A stretch of 64,000 bases of DNA, taken from NCBI GenBank assembly GCA_032690845.1, contig CM064424.1:48063511-48127510 (forward strand), written 5' to 3'. This stretch comes from Eleusine coracana subsp. coracana. Taxonomy: Eukaryota > Streptophyta > Magnoliopsida > Poales > Poaceae. Shown one piece after another: positions 11,071 through 22,626 of the stretch. Numbering within the stretch: position 1 is the first letter of the stretch; each line of letters starts with the position of its first letter. The notes below the pieces were generated by a model that saw only the letters and a list, made by a program, of their open reading frames with translations, ran no database searches and was not told the origin of the DNA. The position numbers were made by a program, and so were the translations under genes.

Positions 11071-11343
11071 TGTTAAACCATAAGTGAATTACACATCCTT
11101 CCCCATCAATTTAGGCTTTTGGGTGTAACTGGTCGGTGCATAATAGCTTAACATGGTATCAAGTAAGAGGTCTTGAGTTTAAGTCCTGACAACCGTATTT
11201 TTCACTGCGCCGCTCCTATTTCCACGTTTGCGTCCCGAGAGAGTTGCACGTGAGAGGGAGTGTTAAACCATAAGTGAATTACACACCCTTACCCATCAGC
11301 TTAGCTTTTTGGGTGCAACTGGTCGATACATAGTAGCTTAATA
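11071..11343 (+). mobile_element. Miniature LTR retrotransposon (SMART/TRIM type), 273 bp
   Basis: Two direct 83-bp LTRs, 11071-11153 and 11261-11343, begin TGTTAAACCATAAGTG. The first ends in CA; the last C of the second has become T. Directly after the first LTR is TGGTATCAAGTA (11154), a primer-binding site for initiator Met-tRNA. Directly before the second is the purine tract GTGAGAGGGAG (11250-11260). Only about 107 bp lie between the LTRs and nothing is encoded. The size and layout fit the SMART class described in grasses. The flanking 5-mers (TTGCG, TTACA) do not match. Confidence 0.85.
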
Positions 11344-12922
11344 TTACATATTGCATTTGAGTGTCATTGAAATTGTAGATGGAAGCAATGACATAATTAT
11401 AAATGACCGGCACCTTCAATCATTTCAATTACAAACCAAGCCCGGGTTCATTCCTATACATCACCATAAATTTCTTGAAATATGATAGCAACACTCTCCC
11501 TCATGAACTGGTCCTCGAGACAACATTTCCAAATACAAAACCTGCAATGCATCAAAAGTTGATGTTCAAAGGCAGACTCAACTCTAGAAATCTACTAAAG
11601 AGAAAGAATTACAAGATTGAAGGAGGACAACAATTGTATGCTCTACAACCTAAACATAGAAGAATACACCTATCATTTGTTCTTCCAATATCCTTTTAGC
11701 ACAGCTTGCTGGAACTTCCTTGCATCACTTGGGGTCATGACATACTTCTTTGACACCATACAAAAGGTTAGAGAAGAGAATGTCGACATAACTACTTTAT
11801 GTAAAGCTTCTCTATAACAGCCTGGGAAATTTGGAAACAGAGAAATTGGAAAAGTTTCAGAAACACGAACCCTACTTTCCAATCTTGGAAGCTTTGCTTT
11901 CTCAGTACAGCTAAATTACAGATATATAGATTAAAACCAGAGGATAGATAGCATGCACAACAGTGGATAGACAGTTTGTTTGTCCTTTTTAGTTCTTCAT
12001 GAACAACAGTGGTTACAAAGTTTGTTTGTTTTAGCCTCTTTTAGTCCTTCTGAGCCTGGTTTGTTCATGCCCTTTTCTTTCACTTCCTGCCTATCTATAG
12101 ACAGGCTATGCCTTAATGGCTGATGCACAGACAAGCTTGTAGTTTTTTTTCGCTTTTTCTATATATTAATATAATGCCACAGTATGGCTTCAGCCTACCC
12201 CAATTTGCTTGGGATAAAAGGCTTTGTTGATGCTGTTGTGAATGCCGCGGTATGGCTTCCCCTACAGTTATCCTCTCAAAAATAAATAAATAAATCCACA
12301 GACCACTCCATGTACCCTTCCATCATGCTGATTGATGCACCGTTGACTTGTGAGTAAAGTTGCATCTATGCTAGCAAATTATTAATCTTCAGAACAGCTG
12401 GTAAGGGGTGGTTGCAACATATCACATGAAGGATACCTACCAGGAGAGAAAAAAGCCTATCTACATCTGCGCCACAGTCCTGCTAATCCAGAAGAAAGAA
12501 AGGAAAAAGAACAAAAATATACTCCCTCCATTCTCAAATTGATATCCTAACATAAAAAATTGATGTCCTAACAATATGAAATTGATGCATGCTTTAACTG
12601 ACATTAACAATTACAGGCTACAGCCTTCAACAATAGAATTTCTACAAGATGTATATTCTCACTAAAATTTTTAAATATAATAAGAATGAGATGCATTTGA
12701 GATAAAGACATAGCGTAGAGTAATGAAAAGAAGCAGCAACAAAAAGGAAATATAGATACAAACAAGGAAACTGATCGTAATCGTAATTACTCAAAAGAAA
12801 TTTCTACTCTCTACCCCTGTAAAAAGAACATTCTGTTGGATTAATTTCTCAACAGCTCATTTTTTTCGTCCTACAATAATTAAATGCAAAAAATTCCGTT
12901 TCTCATGGATAAGTAACTCCTA
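11344..12922. other. Intergenic DNA with repeat fragments
   Basis: No gene was recognised. It contains a SINE/LINE-tail-like repeat at 12191-12240 and, at about 12525, one Stowaway-like end (TACTCCCTCCATTCTCAAAT) without a visible partner. The last part before 12923 is the likely 3' UTR of the PPR gene. Confidence 0.4.
12191..12240 (+). repeat. Dispersed GCCTACCCCAA-GCTTGGG repeat, copy 1
   Basis: The core GCCTACCCCAATTTGCTTGG is followed by a run ending in GTTG repeats. Two diverged copies occur at 31641-31700 and 33601-33650 in the opposite orientation. The motif resembles the shared 3' tail of grass SINEs and LINEs. Confidence 0.4.
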
Positions 12923-15900
12923 TTAGATTTCAATCCTTGGCACTGATTCTTGCTGTACTGGTGACACCTTGACCTTCATAACTTTTCTGCAATTTCTTAT
13001 CTTGTTTAACCTTTTGACTGTATCTTCCATCCTCCTTTCAAGACTTCCCAGATGGTCATCTGAGGGAATAAGGCCCCTCACTTCAATGTCCATCAGTAGT
13101 TTCTCTCCTGCCTGTATTATTTGTGTTGCGTGCATAGCTCCAGTGAGTGTGACATATGTTGTAATATTTGGCAAAAGTCCCTTGATTTTCATCTCTTCAT
13201 AAAGATCTAGTGCATCAGAAATACACTTATTATTGCATAAACCAGTTATTAGGACATTATAAGTGACAACATCAACCTTCAATCCACATAGTTCCATTAA
13301 CCTCTTCAAGTGCAAAGCATCATCAACCTCGAATTCTTTACAAAGACCATGCATTAGGGTAGTAAAAGTAGCAACAGTTGGAACCATTCCTGAACGCATC
13401 ATGCTACTAAAAACTATGACTGCCTCTTCAACTTTTCCACATCTACAAAGTCCTCGAATAACTGAGCTGTCAGCAACTTCAGCTGGCACAATACCAAGAG
13501 CTTTCATTTCATCTTTTAGTCTGAATGCTCCATCAATATCTCCAACCCTACACTTTCCATTGGTTAATGCTATATAGTGTGTGTGCTTCGGCTGAAGTCC
13601 GCTGTGTAACATCTCATGTATAACTTTATGACTCTGATCCAAACAATTTTTCCTAATTAATCCATTTATCATTGCACTATATGTTTTGCTGCTGGGTAAC
13701 ATATGTAACAACTTCATACAATTTAAAAGCTGTAAAGCATTATGCATCTTAGATTTCTCACTGAAGGCTGTTATGAGTATGTCAAAGGCTAGCTTATCAG
13801 GAAAAATGCCTTCTAAGACCATCTTCTCCAAAAACTTGACAGCAACATCAATCATGCCACACTCAGAGAGTCCAAGAATGAGCAGCCGATACGTCACATT
13901 GTTCGGTTTGACCCCTTTCCTTAACATAGCTCTGTAAAGATAAAAGGACTTCAAATAAAATCCCTTCTTGACATATCCGTGCATAACTATGTTATAACTG
14001 GCAGAGTTTGGATAAACCTCTCTGCCATGCATATCAGAAAAAAATCCTTCTAATTTACTTATATTTCCTGACTTGAGGTATCCTTTCATCAATGAGTTAT
14101 AGGTAGCACAATCTGCATACAGGCCTTCCTTGCATATAACCTCTTGGAATAAGTAAGAAGCAGCCTTCACCAGGCCTTCATTGATCAACCCATTTAACAA
14201 ACAGGTATATGCAACAGTATCAGGGACCAGTCCTTTCTCCAACATCATCTGAAATAAAATGACTGCAGGCAAAATCTTCCCTTTCCGGCAAAAACCACTA
14301 AGAAGAATGGTGTAAGTATGGATATCAGGTAAAAAGTTGTTTCTGATCATTTTTTCACATAAATCCAAAGCTTCATCCATTGTTCCATATTTGCAAATTC
14401 CCAAAAGTAATGCATTTAAGGTTTTCTCGTCATTGGCAAAAGGCATGTTAAGAAGGCAGTTCATGAACTCTTTTGCTTGTACCAAGTGGCCTCCTTGACA
14501 TAATCCTCTCAGCAAACTCTCATATGCGCAAACATTTGGCGAATGACCAAAACTAACCATATTATCATAAACTGAAAGTGCATCAACTAAGTTACCTCTG
14601 TGGCCGTAACTGTATATCATACAGTTAAAAGAGGCTTCATCTAATGATATCTTCATCCTAGACATGTACTGCTTGAATTCCTCAGCCTCTCTAACCATCC
14701 CCTCTCTGTAAAAAGCACTTAGCAATTTATTATGGATGGATGGATTAGCAACTAGACCCCTTCGATAAATATCCACAAAATATTTTAGTGCTTCCCTTAC
14801 ATACCCAGCCTTACAACAATAACAAATCAGAGTGGTATATAGCACATCATTTGGCAAAACCCCACTCTTCTGCATCCTTGCCAAAATCTCCTCTATTTCA
14901 TGCATCTTATCCATCTTGCAGAGACCATTAACCAAAGCTGAATAAGTAATAACATCTGGATCAACTCCATCCTGAAGCATGCTCTTCAAAATCTGTTTAG
15001 CCTTAGAAATTTCCCCTTGCTGACAGAAACCATCTATGAGAATAGTATACATAGTCTTATTTGTGGTTATGCCCCTTGATTTCAGACCTTTCATAAGATC
15101 TAGTGCAGGTCCTGGCATGGAAAGTTCGCAATAACCATTCAATAAAGCACTGTAAGTTAGTTCAGTAGGCATCGCACAAGCCATTTGCATTTCATAAACA
15201 ACCCCTAAGGCTTTATCAAGTCTCCCATTTTGGCAGTATCCATCAATCATCGTAGTGTAAGTAGCTATGCTTGGTTTCAAACATTGCCTCAGCATATGAT
15301 TGAAGATAGAGACAGCAAGATTCATCTTACCTTCACCAAAAAAACCATTAACCAAAGTATTATATGTACATTCATCAGGGAATACGCCATATTCCCTCAT
15401 TCTTTTGAGCAAAAGGAAAGCACGTGCGCTCCTCTTCATTTTGCATAATTTATCTATGATAATGTTATAAGTATACACATCTTTGTCTATACTACTACTC
15501 TCCATATCCTCCAGAACACGCAGGGAAGCCTTAAACCTTCCCTTCTTAACATACCAATGTAGTATAGTGTTGTATGTAACAGGATTAGGTAAGTGGCAAA
15601 TTTTCATCTTTTGAAGCATATCCTCAGCCTTCCCAAATTTACCCTGAGCACACAGGGAATTCAGAACAATGTTGCAAGTGGTAACATCCAAAGGGAACTT
15701 CCGTGACAGACTTTCTCTCAAGAACAGCCAAACATGTTCTGAGTCCCCTTCCTCCACAAGAAAGTTAAGAATGGTATTGCAAGCTACAGCTGAAGGCTTA
15801 TATCCACAGTCATCCATGACAAAAATTGCCACAGCTGCATCTATAGTTTTTCTTTCCTTCAAATATGCTTTGACAAGAAGGTCAAAAACCACACGATTAG

Positions 15901-16734
15901 TGCAAACAGAACGTGAAACGGTCCTCAAGAGGGAGCTAAAAATAGCACTGCAGGAGAAGCCAGTCATGGCAAGATGCCTCAGCACTGACATTGCTTGTGA
16001 ATGCATTTGAACTTGGATGAGGATGGGTACAGCCAGACAGTAAATATGGATAATTCGGTCCACACCTGATTGTTGCCGAACAGAATTCAAAATCTTCAAG
16101 GCCAGCTTTCCATGGGCCTTGTCAAGCTTCTCAAATTTGTATGCCATGTGATTCAAAGTCTCCCATCGCTGCATGGTTAGGAGGCTGATGATGCTACTGT
16201 CAACTCCATGAACTGAAATAAATAACTAAATCAATGAGACAGGAACCAGGACCATCCCAAGAAAAGCAATAGCACGAAGGAAATCAATATATTACAATGC
16301 TACCTCAATTCCTAGAGCTGGCATCTCATATCACAAATGCATAGGAAAAAAAACATATAAATGTTATTCTGAATGCCAAACCTGATATCAGGAGCCTAAA
16401 TTTACGCACCCATACCTGAGGTGATGTTGGCGGGGAGCAAGGCCGCGCCAATCCTTGTACGCGCAGGGGGCCTCGCGCGGGAGGGTAGCCGCGAGGAGCA
16501 GGCCGCCGCTCTGCACTTGACGATCCTGCGGCGGTACGTGGAGCACGCCAGCGACGAGACCGACGACATGATATGGCAAGGAGCAGTGTCGGTCCACCAG
16601 CGGCGATGGGGTTCGTCGCGCGCCCTGTATCCGAGAGTGACGGAGCACCGGCAAGAGTGGCCGCCGCCTGCCTGGACCCGCCGCGCCGCCGCCCGCTCGC
16701 AGGCCTGCACCGAGTGCAGCAATCGCCGCCTCAA
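12923..16734 (-). CDS. P-class pentatricopeptide repeat protein, 2 exons
   Basis: P-class PPR proteins bind organellar RNA in a sequence-specific way and act in stabilisation, processing or translation. Exon 2 (12923-16212) encodes a near-continuous array of roughly 25-30 PPR motifs; typical repeats read VTYNTILHWYVKKGRFKASL and ITYSALVNGLCKMDKMHEIE. No C-terminal E or DYW domain follows. Exon 1 (16416-16734) joins in frame through TCA-G|GT...AG|TT and supplies an Arg/Ala-rich N-terminus without acidic runs, like a mitochondrial transit peptide. The model is 1,202 aa. If exon 1 is not used, translation could start at 16174 (1,083 aa). The size and single large exon recall Arabidopsis At5g55840, an impression rather than an alignment. 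It is intact. Confidence 0.85.
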
Positions 16735-17292
16735 GCTCCGCCCGCCCCGCCCGTCTGGAGCTTCGCCCGACCCCGCCTGATTGGAGCTCCGCCCGTCGCC
16801 GCCTGAGCTCTAAACCTGCCTGAGCTCCGTCGCCACCACCTGACTCGAGCGGACGAATCGATCTGAGAAGAAGAGAGGAGCAGGGGCAAAACGGTCAGTT
16901 CAGATCGAGTTTCGGAGAAAAGAAAAAAGAACAATGAAAAATTTCAGGTGTGGCATAATAAAGTAAAAAAAAACATGAGTGACAATTTTAAGGTTCGTTT
17001 CATAGAAACTCTCAATTCTGTATAGTATGTGGTAAGAATCTAATCGATCGTAAACAACGAATTGTTACGGAATTGGGATGAGCGAACAGGCGGGACTCCT
17101 GAACTGGAGGTCGGGTTCTATAGGTAGAACGAAGCTAGAGCCAGTAATCTTTATTGCCTATTTAACTCACGGACACATGTGATTTTGTACAAATGGATAA
17201 TGCATTTATGAGTTTATATCAAACTTTTATAAATTTAAATATAATATTTTAATTAGCAAAGTGTCCGTATGTTGCTACGAGTTTTAAAAAGA
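16735..17292. other. PPR upstream region and spacer to the mariner element
   Basis: GC-rich DNA up to about 16870 is the likely PPR 5' UTR and promoter. It then becomes AT-rich. At about 17258 lies AGCAAAGTGTCCGTATGTTG, related to a sequence at about 43210. No gene is seen. Confidence 0.4.
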
Positions 17293-17467
17293 TACTCCCT
17301 CCGTCCGGGTATACAAGGCGTATAGAGGTCAAAAGAATTTCTACCAAAAGAGGGCGTGTTTTTGTTTCCCCCGTCGAAGTCTGTGCATACCGTTTCAGCT
17401 TAGGCTAAATTAATTACGGCCTCGCCTCCTCCATCCGAAGCGTTTTACGTAGTTTTAATAGGCCTCG

Positions 17468-18004
17468 GTGCTGCACGCCTCCCCCATCCATCTCACCCAT
17501 TCTTCTTCTTCCTCCGCCCAGCTCGTTCCTGACAGCATAAAGAAACGGCCACGTTGCGAGTTAGATGCACCGGCAACGGCGCGTGCTGGTGTCACTCCTT
17601 CAGGTGCCAATGAAGACGAGGCTTTCGTGGGCGGCGGCAAAGATGAAGCGCACTCAACTGCTAAAGAAACCGAGGCTCCCGTCGGCGTCACCGAAGATGA
17701 AGATAAGGTTTCCGTCGACGCCGGCGAAGATGAACCGTACTCAGGTGGTGCAGAAGATTGGGTCAATGCTTCCGCCGTCGACATCGGAAGACACGCACAA
17801 CCGCCGGATGATTTCGACGACAGAGCCTACCGTATATGGAGCGAAGAGGAGTTGCAAAATGTTTGTGAAGGTATGCAACTGTGGACAACGATGATGCCAG
17901 AGTTGATTATTCCATCAATAACATTATGGGAGGATTTGGTTCTTTTTCATGCCTGTGAAGGTGCTGCAGTGGACGAGCTCGCATGTGTACACTGTTCTGT
18001 ATGA
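17468..18004 (+). CDS. Unrecognised 178-aa ORF inside the mariner element
   Basis: This open frame runs opposite to the transposase, between the left TIR and the transposase 3' end. The product has a Ser-rich start (HSSSSSAQLV), a basic patch (IKKRPRCE), a long acidic middle with repeated ED/DE (EDEDKVSVDAGEDEPYSGGA) and a non-polar C-terminus ending in LACVHCSV. No domain, signal peptide or membrane segment was recognised. An accessory ORF is not expected in a mariner-like element. It may be a captured host fragment, a real gene, or chance open DNA in a GC-rich stretch. Confidence 0.3.
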   Translation: MLHASPIHLTHSSSSSAQLVPDSIKKRPRCELDAPATARAGVTPSGANEDEAFVGGGKDEAHSTAKETEAPVGVTEDEDKVSVDAGEDEPYSGGAEDWVNASAVDIGRHAQPPDDFDDRAYRIWSEEELQNVCEGMQLWTTMMPELIIPSITLWEDLVLFHACEGAAVDELACVHCSV

Positions 18005-18121
18005 CATCAAGTTTAATGTCCAATTTCATTGCTTTCTTGTTCAAATACTTTATCTTTTGCCTTGATTATAAATGACAGAATATAAAAGATAGGATAACGT
18101 CGACATAGAGCACAGAGTAGA

Positions 18122-20261
18122 CTAAGATACAAATGCTAAGGCTTGATTGTAAAGATCAATATCAGACTCCAGAGATGTGGGAAGCGTTCCTTGCAACTCC
18201 AAGACCTTCTTCCTCATATGCGGAATATCATAGTATTGTCCGCCATTTTGCTTCATTACTTCCATCATACAAGACTGCTGAGTCAGAAAAATTCTGTTGA
18301 AATGATCAAGTGGGTACTCTATATAGGCCTGTTCCACCTTGCTCATGATTTGCTCAATATTGTTCGGTGTTCCTTTGTGAAACAAAGCCTATATAGCAGC
18401 AAAAAACCCAACATCCAACACATTCAAATCAGGAGAATTAGGAGGCTGCCATGTCATACGAATGTCCCAACCATCAGCTTGGGCTGCTTCTACAAATGCC
18501 GGATCATTGACATCGATATGAGTCTTTGCATTGTCCTATTGGATGAAGATAGGCATCCCTTTCTCTTCAGCTGGCCATTTTGCTTTGATGGAAGGAATGG
18601 CTTTGTTCAACAAAAAATCTCGGCAGTGCTCCTTTCTCACTGATGTCATGGCCTTAGTGACCAAGGTACCTACAAATGTAAGCAAGAAAAACACAAACGT
18701 AGTTGTGTACAAGTATTACCACTAGGTCTATTCCTACTCGATCTCTTTGCTGGTTCAACGAAAGTGAAAGGGAAAATGCCAATTTTTCCATCAAAAATGC
18801 AATTTTCTTCACTATCATATCTAGGCCTAGTGACCACAGTCAAGAACATGACCTTTTCAATAAAATTTTTCTTTTCACTGACCTACGTGGCCTTTGCTCG
18901 TCATTCGCCATGTAGTACTTCTGGTTACGCCTAGTCCTGTAAAACCATTTCTCATCTATATAGATGATATTGTACATTGGATTAAACATTTTTGCACCAT
19001 CACTAGTGTCTCGTACCATTGACAGACAATATTGTACCCGTGCCTTCATGTTCTCATCAGTCAAGCTGAACTTAATGTCATTACTATGTCTACGGAAACA
19101 ACCTTCTTTGAAACGCTTATGAAGTATGCTCTTTTTAACACCAATTGCATTTGCTAGATCTCTTAATGTTGTGCGGTCATGCAACTCAACATTTTTTATG
19201 GCTTCAGTGAAAATTTCAATCTTTTTACGGTCACTACGATTTTTTCTTTTATCTTTCAGTTCTTCAAATCCACCACTTTGACCTTTGTGCCAAATTTTTT
19301 GTACTGATCTGAGTGGCATGCTAAACATTGCAGCAACTTCTTTTGCCACTCCATGACGTAGCATTGGTGGGTCTGTTCTTGCCAATAACTCACCATATAT
19401 GCTGAACTTTTCAGCGTTAGGGTAAGTCCTTCGCTTCCTTCCATTAGCACCTACAGAAAAACGAGTTCATATGCAGTACTGACTACATAAAATATTTTCT
19501 CACAACAAAATGACAAAGTAAAACATTCATGCACTTTATTACCAAATGTGGAAGGAGCGGCTCCTTCAGTAGAATGTTCTTCTCCACCAATGCTAAGATC
19601 ATGTGCTTGTTCATCTTCAGTAGGAGCTGAATCACATTCTTAAAAAAAGGAGCACAGGTGAGTGAAATATGAAAACATCATCGGTTGAACGTGAACTGAA
19701 TACTGGTAGTGCAGCAAACTGAATCAAAAAACTTTACCGTCGTATCCCCAGTGGAAAGGCATGTCATCGTCGACCTCAAGCTGTTCGTTATCTCCTTCAC
19801 CCACCAACTCAGCCGACTCCTCATCACTTTCAACAACTTCTGAATTCAGATCAATCCCTAAAATCAACAAAGAGGCACATCAATCCCGGCCTAAATTCAA
19901 CAAAGAGGCACATCAATCGGAAGAGCACAGGGCCATATCATGCCATACCTTCATGCCGGGGTGCGACGTTGATCACAGGGCCGTCTTCTAAGTCGCTAAC
20001 CGGCTCCGAGTTGAGGTCGATCACCATTGCTGTGGAAGCTATTGAGGCAGATGCGTTGGCCATTCATCTGCTATATATAGCCACTGTGGAATTTTCAACA
20101 AAGAGGCACATCAATCGGAAGAGCACAGGGCCATATCATGCCATACCTTCATGCGGGGGTGCGACGTTGATCACAGGGCCGTCTTCTGAGTCGCTAACCG
20201 GCTCCGAGTTGAGGTCGATCACCATTGCTGTGGAAGCTATTGAGGCAGATGCGTTGGCCAT
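18122..20261 (-). pseudogene. Mariner-like transposase, DD39D, decayed
   Basis: Inferred exons are 20147-20261 (or the duplicate 19949-20063), 19738-19857, 19543-19638, about 18723-19450 and 18122-18669. The N-terminal part holds the helix-turn-helix DNA-binding region (around VAAMFSMPLRSVQKIWHKGQ). The first catalytic Asp is in IIYIDEKWFY, the second in DNAKTHID, the third in SPDLNVLD. The last two have 39 residues between them, as in plant mariner elements. Inactivating changes are a 1-bp loss in an A-run at about 18866-18870, a TAG just before the second catalytic Asp, and a TAG shortly after the third. Both TAG codons replace residues that are Gln in the family. The protein is therefore not made in full length. 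Confidence 0.85.
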
Positions 20262-20293
20262 TCATCTGCTATATATAGCCACTGTGGAATTTT
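19898..20293. repeat. 198-bp tandem duplication of transposase promoter and first exon
   Basis: Two near-identical 198-bp copies (19898-20095 and 20096-20293) each carry a TATATA stretch, an ATG (20063 and 20261 on the minus strand) and the first-exon donor site GTATGG. Each copy could begin transcription and supply the same first exon of the transposase. Only a few bases differ between the copies, so the duplication is recent relative to the decay of the gene. Confidence 0.85.
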
Positions 20294-20623
20294 TTTTGAT
20301 CTAGCAGAGTGCACGGTGCCGACCAAAATATTTCACCTTCCAAATTTTAGATTGAGCGCCTTCCAAATTTTAAATCGAGCGCCTTCCAAATTTTTCCTCG
20401 AGCGCGCGAGTAGCGGAAGCAAAACAACCACACGCCTGGATAACATGAGGGCCCAGGGATGTGACGTTTCCATGCAGAGAGTTACGTCGGCTCTTTATTT
20501 CCTGGGCCAACGAACCGTTCGATGGGGAAATCGCGATTACCGAAGGTATTAAACACGAGCGGTTGCCGTCTTGGTCTCTGGACCAAAGGGGACTACGCCT
20601 TGTATACACGGACGGAGGGAGTA

Positions 20624-22626
20624 TAATATAACCTATAGATACCATATATTTGATTATAATAAACACTCATATATTTGACATATCACTTATTCTATTGCAT
20701 AACATGATTTGTCTTGATAGCATTTTAGAGAAGGTTCCACTTGATCTTGTGTAGAAGCATCATATCTGATTCACGAATCCATCACTAGTAAAATGTATGT
20801 GTTGCTACACTACAGATATTAAGAACATAAATGATAAAGTTTATATATTATTAGCTCAATTATTGTTAGACCAATCAAATTTTGAATGCCAAAAGATTGA
20901 TACAAATCAGTCTGAGACTTTCCTAAGTAGTTAATTAATTTGTTTTGGTAAGTAACAAAAGTTAGAAACAACAATTTAAACATGTCATAAATATATAATA
21001 CTAACTGGTGTACCTCCCTAACCATACGCGCTACTCTAGTAGTTTTGCATGGCGCTGGACCAAAACAAATTTTGCAACTGGCGAACATGTGCGCTTGTAT
21101 GGATCTGAAAAATGAGAGTAAGGAGCAGAAGGAGACATCATAACAAAACTGTCCAACTCTAAAAGCTAGTCCAATGTAATTAGAAGATGCCTGTGTCATG
21201 AAGTACTCATAAGCAACATGAAATCCAGCAAAAGTGACAGTACAATGCATATTTTATAAAGATGCATAGTTATAGCACAATTTAGGCCTTTGAAATGTGA
21301 GAATTTTAGAAATACTGACCAATAGTTATTATAAATCTCTACTACTTAAAAATCACAAATGCATTTTATCTCTCATATGCAATCTTCATCTAACCTGATC
21401 TTCCACCCCACCAACAATCAATTGTCCCACTTACGATCCAACCCAGTTGCACCCGGTATCCCAACGAACCGCGCCCCCACGTTCTCCTCTATCCGTTGCT
21501 TTCTCCACCTCTTCATGACTAGCTGTAAATCTTCATCGCCCGCCTCCTTGTCTTCGCCTCCGCCACCCGCCTCCCCACCTCCGCCTCCACCTATGACCGG
21601 CTCAAGACTCGTCGCCCGCCTCTGCCTTTACCTCCGCTTGTGACCGGCTTCATCCACCTCCTCGCGATCTGCTGCAAGTCTCTACCGCCCGCCTCTGCCT
21701 TCGCCTGCGACCGGCTACGAGTCTCCGTCGACCGCCTCTGCTCTGCTTGCGACAGAATGAGGGGAGGAGACGCCTGATATCGAAGAGCGTGCTTAACACA
21801 AGCGACTAAATCCTCCTCCGTACGACCCACTTGCATGCATCTAACGGTAGGAGAAAGGATGTGCCGATTGGTGCAAGTGGTGTGTCGATCGGCACCGAAG
21901 CAGTAGCAATGTGACATCTATAATCCTAGCAGCGAGAACGGGAACAAACAAAGCCTAATGGCATCTAGAATCACATTTTTTATGGTAAAATATTGCACAA
22001 CTTCAAGCATTACTGCAAGTGAGCGCTTGCGTCTTTATTAGCTTTCCCATAAAATGGGCTAACCTAAAATGGGCTAACCTGCATCATCATGATCAGACTT
22101 GTCTTGATTTCAAAAATTTCATCCCCGGTGTTAATCTCGTGGGGCAGCCTCTCCTTTCACGAAAAATTATATTTTTTGTGGACCAACAAACAGGTCAATG
22201 CGGTTGCTGCCGAGCCGGACGATGCAAACTGATGTTGACAGACATGATCATTGTGACGACGCGGGCACTTAAGAGGGCTCCCTTTCACGCACCTTTGATG
22301 AGTTTAGATGAGCAAAGTATGCGGTATGATCCAAAAGAACAGTGGCCAAAATATGCTGTATGATCCAAAAGAACAGTGGCTTGTATCAGAAACCAATAGG
22401 TGATGCTGATTTGTATTTCCCAATGGCAGGTGTCTGTTTACTCCTGTACTATACAACACTTGAATTGTTTGAGCCATGTTTCTACCAAGAACTGTATTAC
22501 AATTTTGTGCACCCATTGGCATTGGCAGAACTCTTGTACAAATGATCTATGCAACTACAACAGAATGGCGATATTTGTCATTTGAATCCTCAATCTACTC
22601 CTAACAATTCCATGTTATTGTCATTG
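20624..22626. other. Intergenic DNA, unassigned
   Basis: AT-rich up to 21350. Then comes a Pro/Ser-coding-like GC-rich block (about 21400-21760) and a stretch at 22020-22560 with small direct repeats: AAATGGGCTAACCT twice near 22053, and a 38-bp unit with GATCCAAAAGAACAGTGGC twice near 22330-22380. No gene could be recognised. Confidence 0.35.

Larger units (their letters stand above)
17295..20621 (-). mobile_element. Complete mariner-like element (3,327 bp)
   Basis: Terminal inverted repeats of 28 bp (17295-17322 and 20594-20621) match at 27 positions; they begin CTCCCTCCGTCC. They are bounded by TA dinucleotides at 17293-17294 and 20622-20623, the mariner target duplication. The minus strand carries a spliced DD39D transposase gene with inactivating changes (18122-20261). 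The plus strand carries an additional 178-aa open frame (17468-18004). The same CTCCCTCCGTCC-type ends are found on Stowaway MITEs, one of which lies at 27017-27258. Confidence 0.92.

Noticed and set aside
12969..16010. Several plus-strand ORFs across the PPR gene
   Set aside because: They lie antisense inside the intact PPR exon and have no features of their own.
21359..21917. Pro/Ser-rich protein gene
   Set aside because: Open in both strands because of GC-rich composition; no domain, splice context or plausible start.
22019..22560. Gene on the plus strand left of the esterase
   Set aside because: Broken frames with small direct repeats, no recognised domain.
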